Source of the DNA: Bin80 sp965220365
Lineage (GTDB): Bacteria; Bacteroidota; Rhodothermia; Rhodothermales; Bin80
Direction of reading: 5' to 3'
DNA length: 64,000 nt
Assembly: GCA_965220365.1 (NCBI GenBank)
Contig: OZ244823.1
Location: 3,100,001 to 3,164,000 of the forward strand
A program made the translations under genes and the position numbers. Of the stretch, positions 1-7,915 are shown one piece after another (within the stretch, counting starts at the first letter, position 1; each line of letters begins with the position of its first letter). Under the pieces are notes generated by a model, which saw only the letters and a list, made by a program, of their open reading frames with translations, was not told the DNA's origin and ran no database searches.

Positions 1-1
1 C

Positions 2-550
2 AAAGATGTGCGGATGCTGGAGATGGCCTTGGTTGAAAATGTCCAGCGCGAAGAGTTGAACCCAATTGAGGTTGCTTTGGGATATCAAAGACTCATCGAG
101 GAATATGGTTTGACCCAGGAGGAAGTCGCTCAGCGGGTCGGAAAACAACGGCCCACTATCACAAATTTTTTACGCCTCCTTCACCTCCCCCCAAAAGTTC
201 AGATTGGACTCCGGGAGAGAGTCATAACGCCCGGCCATGCCCGTGCGCTGCTCTCACTCCGTGATGATCGTGCAACCAATCGGCTTTTTGGAGAAATTCG
301 ACGCAAAAGCCTTAGTGTGCGTGATGTCGAACAACGGGTAAAGCTCCTTTTGCACCAACCTGGTAAACCAAAGAAACGCACCTCTCCCTCCGCAGTGTAC
401 CTCACCCAATTTGAAAATAAACTCAGGAAGCACCTGGGGACAAAAGTACAGATCATAGACAAGGCCAAAGGGAATGGCCGAATTGAAATCCACTACTATT
501 CGGAAGAAGATCTATCTCGCATCGTTGAGTTACTTGAAGGGACCGGTTGA
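2..550 (+). CDS. parB: ParB chromosome-partitioning protein, 3' part
   Basis: C-terminal 182 codons of a ParB/Spo0J protein; the reading frame runs off the left edge, so the N-terminal CTP-binding part is missing. ParB loads at parS sites near the origin, spreads as a CTP-dependent clamp and works with ParA in segregation. Visible pieces are the end of the ParB-N domain (ALVENVQRE followed by LNPIEVA), the helix-turn-helix (YGLTQEEVAQRVGKQRPTI), the linker with ITPGHARALL and a C-terminal dimerisation region. The GTG at 8 is internal to the family alignment and is not the real start. A DUF5683 gene follows after 3 nt, the usual Bacteroidota arrangement downstream of soj-parB. Confidence 0.95.
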   Translation, partial: KDVRMLEMALVENVQREELNPIEVALGYQRLIEEYGLTQEEVAQRVGKQRPTITNFLRLLHLPPKVQIGLRERVITPGHARALLSLRDDRATNRLFGEIRRKSLSVRDVEQRVKLLLHQPGKPKKRTSPSAVYLTQFENKLRKHLGTKVQIIDKAKGNGRIEIHYYSEEDLSRIVELLEGTG

Positions 551-553
551 TTT

Positions 554-1174
554 ATGGTCCGCCCACTCCTGAAAGCAACATTCTTTGTGTGTCTGTTTCT
601 GTGGATGACTGGACCAGTGCCGACAAATGGGCAACCGGATACAACGATGATCATCCCTGACTTCCATCAACCGAATCCGCGTTCAGCTTTGCGTCGAGCA
701 TTCGTACCAGGATGGGGACAGCTATATAACCGCGAATATTATAAAGTCCCCATCGTATACGTGGGGCTCGCAGCTTTTGTGGGCTCTGCCCTGTTAGTGA
801 ATCGACGATATCTGCTGTATCGACATGCATATCTTTTTACAGCACGGACCAATCCGGATGGCACTCCGATATTTCCTGAGTATGAAAGTGACTATTCGGA
901 GCTTCTGCGCGTCTTAGGGTTAAGTTCTGAATCGATTCTCATGCCTGACGAAGTCGCAGCACGCCGTGCCCGACTCCAGCCCCAATTCCGTGCACAGCGA
1001 GATGTGCTTCGACGGAACAGGGACCTATTGTACCTTGGCACCATTGCCTGGTATGGGTTCACTGTTATAGATGCCTATGTGAGTGCCCACCTAGCGGAAT
1101 TTGACGTAAACGAATCTTTGACTGCCCGGGTGACCGGGGGGCCGCAGCAGATTGGATTAACCCTTACCTGGTAA
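554..1174 (+). CDS. DUF5683 membrane-associated protein
   Basis: 206 residues. An N-terminal hydrophobic signal/anchor (about residues 5-26) is followed by the signature PGWGQLYNREYYKVP at about 53-67, a hydrophobic segment, and a second hydrophobic stretch near 158-175. This matches DUF5683, a Bacteroidota family regularly encoded just after parB; its biochemical role is unknown. The start 3 nt after the parB stop suggests co-transcription and translational coupling. Inference: an envelope protein expressed with the segregation genes. Confidence 0.8.
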   Translation: MVRPLLKATFFVCLFLWMTGPVPTNGQPDTTMIIPDFHQPNPRSALRRAFVPGWGQLYNREYYKVPIVYVGLAAFVGSALLVNRRYLLYRHAYLFTARTNPDGTPIFPEYESDYSELLRVLGLSSESILMPDEVAARRARLQPQFRAQRDVLRRNRDLLYLGTIAWYGFTVIDAYVSAHLAEFDVNESLTARVTGGPQQIGLTLTW

Positions 1175-1501
1175 ATCTGCATGGCATCCATCATCTATAC
1201 ACTTCGTGAGCAGGCACCTACACAAAAAGGTTTTATGAGTGAGGCAACCATGCCTCAACGACAGGGCCATCAGTACATGGAGAACAGATCCGATGACATG
1301 TCCCAAAATCCGTACCTCGGACAGCTGAGAGAGGATTCTGCCCTGAACCGTTTTAACCAGTCAGAATAGAATCGTATGCTTGTCGTATTCCTGCGCACTG
1401 ATAATTGCGATCATCTCGCTCATTGCTACTTCAGACTGGACGATTTATTGAGTTCTTAATTCTAGAATTTACCTTGTTCCCCTGACTCGCTATCATCTTC
1501 T
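1175..1501. other. Intergenic stretch before spt
   Basis: 327 bp. A 62-codon frame at 1181-1369 on the plus strand (possible internal ATG at 1235) is the only open frame of note. It has no recognisable domain and unconvincing composition, so it is not called as a gene. The rest probably carries the spt promoter. No clear terminator hairpin was seen. Confidence 0.4.
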
Positions 1502-2761
1502 ATGATTAATTCGAACGACACGCTTCCTGCAGAGCCGACAATATTTGAGAAGACGCGGGCTTTCATGGCACCCGGTGCCTTGGTCAGTGAAGCAAAAAAT
1601 GCCGGACTCTATCCCTACTTTCGCGCAATTTCGCGCAGCGAGGGAACCCGGGCATTTATTGATGGCCGTGAGCTCATCATGGCTGGATCAAACAATTATC
1701 TCGGATTAACCAGCGACCCGCGTGTTAAGGAAGCTGCGAACGAGGCAGTGGCACGGTACGGTACCGGTTGTACTGGAAGCCGTTTTCTGAACGGAACGCT
1801 GGATATCCACCTAGAGCTTGAAGCACGACTTGCAGCCTTTATGCAAAAAGAATCCTGTGTTCTTTTCTCAACCGGCTACATGACGAATATGGGGGTGATC
1901 CAGGGGATTACCTCAAAGAACGATCTGATTTTTTCGGATAAGGATAATCACGCCTGTATTGTTGCCGGGACGCAAGTGAGTACAGCAAACTGCTGGCGCT
2001 ACCGACATTTTGACATGAATCACCTTCGGCGGCTTCTTGAAAAGGCCGAGGTGGAACAACCCGAAGCTGATAAGCTCATTGTTACGGATGGGGTCTTCTC
2101 GATGAGTGGTCGAATTGCTCCAGTCCCCGAATTAGTAAAGCTTGCCGATGAGTTCGGTGCCGCTCTTATGCTGGATGATGCCCATGCGGTGGGCGTTATC
2201 GGTCCGGGAGGTAAAGGATCCGCCGCCTACTTCGGATTGGACAATGAGGTCCCCCTAACCACGGGCACTTTCTCAAAAAGCTTTTCCTCTTTAGGAGGCT
2301 TTGTTACCGGAGACAACGATGTGATTGAATATATACGGCACATGGCTCGTGCACACATCTTCAGTGCCTCTATGCCCCCCAGCATGGTGGCCACCGTACT
2401 CAAATGTCTGGACATTCTTCAGGAAGAAACATGGCGGCTTGATCGACTGTGGCAAATTTCCAGCTATATGCGGGAAGGATTCCGTAGTGCTGGTTTTGAT
2501 GTGTGGACCAGCGAAGCTCCGATCATTCCGGTAGTGATCGGCAGTGAAATGATGACTGCATTTCAGTTCTGGACAGACCTGCTTGAGGAGGGCGTGTTTG
2601 TAAATCCTGTGGTACCGTGGCGGGGTGCTGTGCCGCGTGGACTGAACATCATGCGCACATCTTATATGGCTACGCACACTGATGAAGATCTGGACAGAAT
2701 CCTTGAGGCCTTCTATCGTGTGGGACGAAAGCATGGAGTACTGGACAACCATGCAGTCTAG
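1502..2761 (+). CDS. spt: Serine palmitoyltransferase (alpha-oxoamine synthase)
   Basis: 419 residues. PLP enzyme condensing serine with a long-chain acyl-CoA/ACP to 3-ketosphinganine, the first step of sphingolipid synthesis, which is typical of Bacteroidota. Visible family features are NNYLGLT near 64-70, the GTGCTGSRFLNGT block near 87-99, the PLP-stacking His150 in KDNHAC, LDDAHAVGV with Asp225 and His228, and the Schiff-base Lys259 in GTFSKSFSSLGG. The long N-terminal region and the SPT-like KSFSSLGGF rather than the KBL or BioF version favour SPT. A GNAT-like acyltransferase gene follows after 3 nt, which fits ceramide synthesis. KBL/AONS activity is the main alternative. Confidence 0.85.
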   Translation: MINSNDTLPAEPTIFEKTRAFMAPGALVSEAKNAGLYPYFRAISRSEGTRAFIDGRELIMAGSNNYLGLTSDPRVKEAANEAVARYGTGCTGSRFLNGTLDIHLELEARLAAFMQKESCVLFSTGYMTNMGVIQGITSKNDLIFSDKDNHACIVAGTQVSTANCWRYRHFDMNHLRRLLEKAEVEQPEADKLIVTDGVFSMSGRIAPVPELVKLADEFGAALMLDDAHAVGVIGPGGKGSAAYFGLDNEVPLTTGTFSKSFSSLGGFVTGDNDVIEYIRHMARAHIFSASMPPSMVATVLKCLDILQEETWRLDRLWQISSYMREGFRSAGFDVWTSEAPIIPVVIGSEMMTAFQFWTDLLEEGVFVNPVVPWRGAVPRGLNIMRTSYMATHTDEDLDRILEAFYRVGRKHGVLDNHAV

Positions 2762-2764
2762 CCT

Positions 2765-3925
2765 ATGCCGGCTTCCCCTTCGTACGTGATTCGACCGGTT
2801 CAGTCACGACGGGATCTGAAGCGCTTTATTCAGTTCCCTTATGATTTCTATCGAGACAACCCCTTCTGGGTACCTCCACTTCGTATCGATCAACTTGAGA
2901 CTTTAAACCCACGAAAAAACCCATTCTTTGAGCATGGCCGGATGCAACTCTTCCTTGCGCTTGATTTCAATGGGCGTGTTGTAGGACGGATTGCAGGAAT
3001 CGTTAATGGCATGCACTTGAAGACGCATGCCGATGACGCCGGGTTTTTTGGATTCTTTGAGACTCAAGAAGACTTTGAGATTGCCGAAGCCTTGTTGGAT
3101 GCCGCAGCTTCCTGGCTTCGGGAGCAAGGAATGCGAATCATTCGTGGACCCGTGAACCCATCCCTGAATGATACATCCGGGCTTCTGGTTGATGGGTTTG
3201 ATCGGGTCCCTTCAATCATGATGGCATACAACCCGCCCTATTACGAGGATTATCTCCATCGCTGGGGATTTTCCCGTGTCATGACTTTGTGGGCGTATTA
3301 CATTCACCGTAAACACGTTGCAATTGAGCGCTTGAGACGAGGGGCTGCCATTGTCCGTCGTCGAAATCCAGGCTTGTCGCTACGCACATTGGATATGTCT
3401 CGCTTTGACGAGGAGGTAGCGACCATACGCGAGATCTTTAATGAGGCCTGGTCTGATAACTGGGGGTTTGTACCGGCCACCGATCATGAGTTTTCTCATC
3501 TAGCCAATGCAATGAAGCAGATCATAGATCCAAGGATGTGTTTCTTTGTGGAAATGGATGGCAAGTCAGTGGGATTCACGGTTACTCTTCCAGATATCAA
3601 CCCGGCACTGCAACGACTTCCAAACGGACGCCTATTCCCCTTTGGTCTGGTCAAGTTATTGCTCTTGACAAAATTTGCACAGGTACGGGAATTGCGCATG
3701 CCGCTCATGGGGATCCGTAAGGCCTACCATGGCCGTGCTCTAGATGTTCTTCCCGTCTTGGAAACCATTGAAAAATCTACCGACTATGGATACCACGCAA
3801 GCGAGACCAGTTGGGTTTTAGATGACAATCATGTCATGAAAAATCTGTTAGATTCAATTCATGCCGTAGTTGATAAGGAATACGCGATTCTTGAAGCCCT
3901 CACGGATAAACCATCCTCCCCATGA
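2765..3925 (+). CDS. GNAT-like acyltransferase, candidate bacterial ceramide synthase
   Basis: 386 residues, soluble. It opens with IRPVQSRRDLKRFIQFP and PFWVPPLR, then PFFEHGRMQLFLA, GRIAGIVN, GFFGFFE, the RGPVNPSLND block and MMAYNPPYY. This is a conserved two-lobed GNAT-type family common in Bacteroidota and Proteobacteria and often labelled N-acetyltransferase. It starts 3 nt after spt, so the two are almost certainly co-translated. Inference: it supplies the N-acylation of the sphingoid base, as the GNAT-like bacterial ceramide synthase of Caulobacter does. The family call is firm; the substrate is not proved here. Confidence 0.6.
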   Translation: MPASPSYVIRPVQSRRDLKRFIQFPYDFYRDNPFWVPPLRIDQLETLNPRKNPFFEHGRMQLFLALDFNGRVVGRIAGIVNGMHLKTHADDAGFFGFFETQEDFEIAEALLDAAASWLREQGMRIIRGPVNPSLNDTSGLLVDGFDRVPSIMMAYNPPYYEDYLHRWGFSRVMTLWAYYIHRKHVAIERLRRGAAIVRRRNPGLSLRTLDMSRFDEEVATIREIFNEAWSDNWGFVPATDHEFSHLANAMKQIIDPRMCFFVEMDGKSVGFTVTLPDINPALQRLPNGRLFPFGLVKLLLLTKFAQVRELRMPLMGIRKAYHGRALDVLPVLETIEKSTDYGYHASETSWVLDDNHVMKNLLDSIHAVVDKEYAILEALTDKPSSP

Positions 3926-4181
3926 CCACTACACCGTGGAGAGAATGCTTTGGGAATGAGAGACAGCTTCGTGGAATAAGGGCTGTCAAATAGAGACCAT
4001 TACAAAACCGTTGTCGGAAACTGGAATCAGGTGGTCTGGCTTGCGTGACTTGGAGAAATGATTTTGCAATAGGCTCCAATGTGTTTTTGCATTTTCATTC
4101 GTCCTATTTCACAGGAATTTTTCCTGCTGCGGCCAAATCCTGTCGAAATCACAGAATGAAGATCCCAGGAGGATAAGCAGA

Positions 4182-5468
4182 TCAGCGTCCGAAATCCATT
4201 CCAGGATTCCGTTCCTCTACATCACGGAGTTGCCCTAGGGGCTGAGCAGATATTTCCTGATCTAGGTTCTTCTTTGTAACCATAGCCGCGGAGCTCTGAT
4301 CTTGACTCTTGCCGATCGACTTAGATGGTATTCCCTTTTCATGTATGTGGGCATAATTGGACACCAGCCAATCATGCATCGACGGGACAGGGACCGCATA
4401 GCGCCCTGCATGCTTGTGCAGTATACCACAATACAGTGCACGACGAAACAGCTTCTTTGCTTCATCAGGACCATACTCCTGGGCTAGAGTCGACCGAATT
4501 GCACTACCGGTAATGCTGCCTCCTAATGGAACATCGACAAGCAATTTTGCAAAGCTCTGACGATGTTCTTCGTCGAAATCATGTGCCCGCCGATCATAAT
4601 ACTCCGACCGGAAGGCCCGGCCTGCTTTGAGGACGGCATTCAATCCTTCTACAGTCATCACACTTTTGTCTGCACGCAGTTGATCCAGAGCGGGTTTCAC
4701 ATACGACAAGATGTGCTGTGGCCACCCATGGGTTTCCTGGGCAATAGCCTCAATCCAAGCGGCAGGATCCACTTTGACCCCGCCGTCATTTGTGAGCCAA
4801 TCGTGTAGAACCGCGCGTTCCGCTTCCTTGTCCAGCGCCCCTAGTTCCACAAAAGCACCCGACGCAAACCTCGAAATCCCCAAGTCCCCAAAGGCATCTG
4901 CTGTCGTTCCCAGCCCGGCTGTCATCAGTATAACGGGGCGGTTTAATTCGCCGTTATGAATCGAATAGAGTACATCGGTTGCGGTCGCAAACTGATCCAC
5001 ATTTGTGCGGGAGATTGTTGTTCCTATCCTCTGCGCTTCATCCAGTTTGAGTAGCAATGGATCCTCTCCATCCCGAAGTATACTCAGCATCGTCTCCGAA
5101 GCCAACCTTGCTGTAATCTCAAGTTTGCCTATGGGTCCCCCGCCGACTTGTGCGGATCCATGCGTTGCCACAGGAATGTTTCCTCTACCAAGAGTCCGCC
5201 GCAGTTCGTCTACACTCCAAATGGCACGAACGGGTATATCTACAACTTTCCATCCTTGCCTCTCTGCCTGTTGTTCACATTCATAAAGAAGTGCAGATTT
5301 GCCTGCTCCAGGCGCACCTTGGATCAGGAAGGTCGTGCCCCACTTATTTTGTTTTGAGTATTTTAAAATTCCCCTAAAATCGCTCAGTATCTGCTTCCGC
5401 CCGTGGAAATACTTGGCAGGGCCACGGTCGGGGGCGAAACTAGACGGAAGAGATGAAGATTTACGCAT
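4182..5468 (-). CDS. P-loop ATPase of unknown role (STAND/AAA-like)
   Basis: 428 residues. Walker A GAPGAGKS lies near 51-58 and a Walker B-like hydrophobic run ending LLLKLDEAQ near 135-146; a C-terminal all-helical region with winged-helix character runs to about 365, then a low-complexity tail. This resembles standalone AAA/STAND ATPases seen in mobile regions, often orphan. The N-terminal 90 codons and about 80 bp of upstream DNA are duplicated at 6283-6640. A perfect 6-2-6 palindrome sits just upstream of the start. No partner with an assignable activity is adjacent, so function is unknown. Confidence 0.7.
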   Translation of the reverse strand: MRKSSSLPSSFAPDRGPAKYFHGRKQILSDFRGILKYSKQNKWGTTFLIQGAPGAGKSALLYECEQQAERQGWKVVDIPVRAIWSVDELRRTLGRGNIPVATHGSAQVGGGPIGKLEITARLASETMLSILRDGEDPLLLKLDEAQRIGTTISRTNVDQFATATDVLYSIHNGELNRPVILMTAGLGTTADAFGDLGISRFASGAFVELGALDKEAERAVLHDWLTNDGGVKVDPAAWIEAIAQETHGWPQHILSYVKPALDQLRADKSVMTVEGLNAVLKAGRAFRSEYYDRRAHDFDEEHRQSFAKLLVDVPLGGSITGSAIRSTLAQEYGPDEAKKLFRRALYCGILHKHAGRYAVPVPSMHDWLVSNYAHIHEKGIPSKSIGKSQDQSSAAMVTKKNLDQEISAQPLGQLRDVEERNPGMDFGR

Positions 5469-5550
5469 AGCTCTGTCACATTTATGTGATCAGGAAGACA
5501 TAGGCTATTCACGAATATCACGCGAGCATGTTCCTTAGAGGTGATTCCTT
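5190..5550. repeat. Segmental duplication, copy 1
   Basis: About 360 bp covering the first ~90 codons of the ATPase gene and ~80 bp upstream. It aligns with 6283-6640 at a constant offset of about 1090 bp. Shared stretches include CAGGAAGACA followed by GGCTATTCACGAATATCACG. Divergence suggests an old duplication. Confidence 0.75.
5476..5489. promoter_or_regulatory. Palindrome upstream of the ATPase gene
   Basis: TCACAT-TT-ATGTGA, a perfect 6-2-6 inverted repeat beginning 7 bp upstream of the start codon at 5468 on the minus strand. The duplicated copy at 6566-6579 keeps the left half but has AGGTGA on the right. It could be a repressor operator or a small hairpin over the ribosome entry region. 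Confidence 0.35.
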
Positions 5551-5714
5551 TCGCGCCAGATAAGACCGAACGGGTTATTGAGAATCCCCACCAAAGCGCA
5601 CAGAAAGGGCGACGAACCCGAGCAGGCACTGAATGAGAAACGCCTATACGTTCGCCGAATGCCAAGTTGATGGTAATCCGGGCAAGGGATCAATCTGAGC
5701 AGAATCAACGACCT

Positions 5715-6239
5715 CTAGGGCGCAGCGTCGTGCTTCGCCTTGGCAGCCACCATCTCTTCGTAGGCATCCTCCATCTCCCTGTAGGCAGCATCATGCTCGC
5801 TCCGGGCAGCTTGTCGGATTGCGTAAAATTCCGCCGTGGAAGCATCTTGCTCCTCACGGACAGCAATCCACTTCGCGTAGGCAGCTTCGTACTCCTGATC
5901 AACAGCCTTCAACTCCTCTTCAGCATCCCCCTGCATGTCATCAGCAGACGTCAAGACCTTCCTTGCATCTGCTACCACTTGTCCAGCCTTCAACTCCTCC
6001 TTGGCAGCAATCCACTTCTCGAGGGCAGGCTTATACTCCTCGTAGGCAGCATCCCTCTTCGCCTTAGCCGCCTCCAACTCCTCATTGACAGCTTCCTTCT
6101 TGGCCTTGGCCGTCTCCCTCTTTGCGCTGGCAGCTTCGTACTTCGCCAGGGCAGCATAGTAATCTGCTTTCGCCTTTACCTTTACCTTGTACTTCGCCAA
6201 GGCGACATTAAAGATATCACGGATTAAGTATTTCATCAC
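5715..6239 (-). CDS. Ala/Lys/Glu-rich coiled-coil protein
   Basis: 174 residues, nearly all helical, made of degenerate units such as EAAKAKRDAAYEEYKPALEK. It has no Cys, no signal peptide and no membrane segment, and the composition predicts a long coiled coil like TolA or seryl-tRNA-synthetase-type helices. It lies between the full ATPase gene and its truncated copy on the same strand, so it may have moved with the duplication. The function is unknown. A complementary plus-strand frame is a composition shadow (Leu/Ser-rich). Confidence 0.5.
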   Translation of the reverse strand: MMKYLIRDIFNVALAKYKVKVKAKADYYAALAKYEAASAKRETAKAKKEAVNEELEAAKAKRDAAYEEYKPALEKWIAAKEELKAGQVVADARKVLTSADDMQGDAEEELKAVDQEYEAAYAKWIAVREEQDASTAEFYAIRQAARSEHDAAYREMEDAYEEMVAAKAKHDAAP

Positions 6240-6255
6240 GTTACGACACTCACGA

Positions 6256-6531
6256 TCACCCCAACCGTGCCTTACGGAAACTGTGGATTAATTCGTCAGA
6301 ACTCCAAATGGCACGGGAGATCACCTCCACGATCTTCCGTCCTTGCCTCTCTGCCAGTTTTTCGCATTCATAGAGAAGAGCTGTCTTCCCTGCACCAGGT
6401 GCACCTTGAATCGGGAAGATCGTGCCCCACCTGTTTTGGGTTGAGCACCTTAAAATTTTCCCGAAATCACATGGTACCTCTTTCCAGCCATGAGAATACT
6501 TGGCTGGACCACGGTCAAACGCTGCTATCAC
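6256..6531 (-). pseudogene. Truncated second copy of the ATPase N-terminus
   Basis: 91 codons matching residues ~12-95 of the ATPase encoded at 4182-5468, including DRGPAKYSHG, WGTIFPIQGAPGAGKTALLY and RAIWSSDEL. The frame then diverges and stops after RKARLG, so the Walker B and C-terminal parts are absent. It is read as a remnant of a partial tandem duplication rather than a working ATPase. A short P-loop protein acting on the full-length copy cannot be excluded. Confidence 0.7.
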
Positions 6532-6640
6532 CAGGGGATGTCTCTGGGATTTACACGTAGTTCTGTCACATTCAGGTGATCAGGAAGACACAGGCTATTC
6601 ACGAATATCACGCGAGCTTGTTCCTTAGGGGTTGATTCCT
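6283..6640. repeat. Segmental duplication, copy 2
   Basis: Partner of 5190-5550. Homology ends at about 6640, where the sequence after GATTCCTTCCGC stops matching. Confidence 0.75.
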
Positions 6641-6865
6641 TCCGCTTTGGAAATCAAACACAAGACGCAACAAAGTCTATCCCCACCTCTAATACATCCT
6701 AACCAGCCCACCATTTTCTTTTAGAATTATCCGAAGAGGATGTTTTTCCGTTTTTGAAAGCTCTAATTCTTGATAGATTTTATTTGTCCCAGTATACTAA
6801 AGGCACGAGACTTGATCTCTAGGAAACAAGATACCCCCGATTTAATACGACAGGTGTCCTCACTA

Positions 6866-6962
6866 GGAGATGTGACGGTTTTGACGGGTGGGATGCGAAA
6901 CAACGTCTCCCGCTGCCAAGCATCGCCCCACTTGGACCTGGATTTGACTCCCAACATCTCCT
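6866..6962 (+). ncRNA. tmRNA-like (ssrA) remnant lacking the mRNA-like domain
   Basis: Both ends of a tmRNA are recognisable only ~95 nt apart. The 5' side has GGAGATG (6866-6872) followed by GACGGTTTTGACGGG, close to the conserved GGAUUCGACGGG of ssrA. The 3' side has TTGGACCTGGATTTGACTCC, like UCGGACGCGGGUUCAACUCC, and ends CATCTCC (6955-6961), which pairs perfectly over 7 bp with the 5' end. GTGGGATG (6888-6895) can pair with CATCGCCCCAC (6921-6931) as a P2-like stem. No tag-peptide frame or pseudoknot domain fits between them. Defects: the alanine-identity G3.U70 pair is A-U, T-loop C56 is T, the 53-61 pair is A-C, and no CCA is encoded. It is most likely a decayed, internally deleted ssrA copy. 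Confidence 0.5.
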
Positions 6963-7046
6963 CCGCACCTGGACGGGAAATAGTTCCCCTAATTTCCAAG
7001 GCTCCTCACAGCGGAGTATCATTAGCAAGCTTAAAAAGGCGTGTAC

Positions 7047-7823
7047 ATGGAAACTGAAATCACCGTAACTGCGATCAGCGACACGCACGGGCAAGTCACT
7101 TTACCAGATCTTCTAAAAGATCACACAAGCGATATTCTTATTCACTGTGGTGACTTCACTGCTGGCAGGACAAATTTTTTACATAAGTCTATGCTCTCCG
7201 AGAGTCACAAACAGTCTTGGAATAATTTTCTGCACGAACTGGCTCTTGTTAGAGATCAGTTCAAGGCTGTCATAGTGGTTCCAGGCAATCATGATCAAAT
7301 CTGTGAAGCCAAGCCCAGAGCTTGCCAAATAGATCTAGCGGCAATAGGGGTCCACCTTTTAATGAACAATGGAGTGACTGTTCTTGGGGACGGTACGAGA
7401 GGGGGGCTAAGGGTTTGGGGGGTACCTCACACTCCTCCGTTTGGACAATGGTTCTTTCAGGGGCATGATATGGCCACATATACGAAGAAGATTCCTACTT
7501 CGTGTGATGTGCTAGTGAGTCATGGACCTCCGTATTCGATTTTGGATACAGTTCATCCAGTCTTTGAGCAGGAGGGTAGATCCCATAATCACCTTGGTAG
7601 CAAGAATTTATATACCCGCTGCCAAGAATTACCAAACCTGAAAGCGGTTTTCTTCGGTCACATTCATAGCTCCCACGGCAAGGAGCAAAGATTAGGAGTC
7701 AATTACTTTAACTGCTCAATTCTGGGTGAGCGATATGAAATACGATATGAGCCAATTATGACTACGATCAAGGTTGACGAGCGACCGTTCACCACCAAAA
7801 CCAATAACCACATGCATTTATAA
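7047..7823 (+). CDS. Calcineurin-like metallophosphoesterase
   Basis: 258 residues from ATG 7047 (an in-frame GTG at 7041 is possible). All metal-binding motifs are present in order: SDTHG (11-15), GDF (35-37), GNHD (80-83), SHGPP (158-162) and GHIH (204-207). This gives a complete dinuclear metallophosphatase core of the short YfcE/MPPED type, probably a cytosolic phosphodiesterase or phosphomonoesterase. There is no signal peptide or extra domain. It sits alone between the tmRNA-like remnant and a convergent HipBA module. The substrate cannot be deduced. Confidence 0.85.
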   Translation: METEITVTAISDTHGQVTLPDLLKDHTSDILIHCGDFTAGRTNFLHKSMLSESHKQSWNNFLHELALVRDQFKAVIVVPGNHDQICEAKPRACQIDLAAIGVHLLMNNGVTVLGDGTRGGLRVWGVPHTPPFGQWFFQGHDMATYTKKIPTSCDVLVSHGPPYSILDTVHPVFEQEGRSHNHLGSKNLYTRCQELPNLKAVFFGHIHSSHGKEQRLGVNYFNCSILGERYEIRYEPIMTTIKVDERPFTTKTNNHMHL

Positions 7824-7843
7824 GCAAGGCTCAGACCTCCAAA

Positions 7844-7912
7844 GTGATTGTTTTGAATAAGAACAGGTGATTGTTTTCGATAGGAATCAGTGATTGTTTT
7901 CGCAAGAATAAT
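7844..7912. repeat. Three 23-bp direct repeats (iteron-like)
   Basis: Three head-to-tail units begin GTGATTGTTTT at 7844, 7867 and 7890, with a period of exactly 23 bp; the second halves are variants of CGATAGGAATCA. They fill the gap between the convergent phosphoesterase and hipA genes. Three units of one size without spacers do not make a CRISPR array. They could be protein-binding iterons or recombination remnants. Confidence 0.75.
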
Positions 7913-7915
7913 CAC

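Noticed and set aside
1181..1369. 62-codon frame after the DUF5683 gene
   Set aside because: No domain, weak composition and no conserved start context.
5667..6227. Long Leu/Ser-rich plus-strand frame
   Set aside because: Exact complement of the coiled-coil gene; composition mirrors it, with no start context or domain.
6819..7094. Minus-strand frame reading RRRCWESNPGP
   Set aside because: That motif is the usual translation of a complementary T-arm-like RNA sequence. It pointed to the tmRNA-like remnant instead.
7844..7912. Short CRISPR array
   Set aside because: Units are contiguous with no variable spacers; no cas genes nearby.
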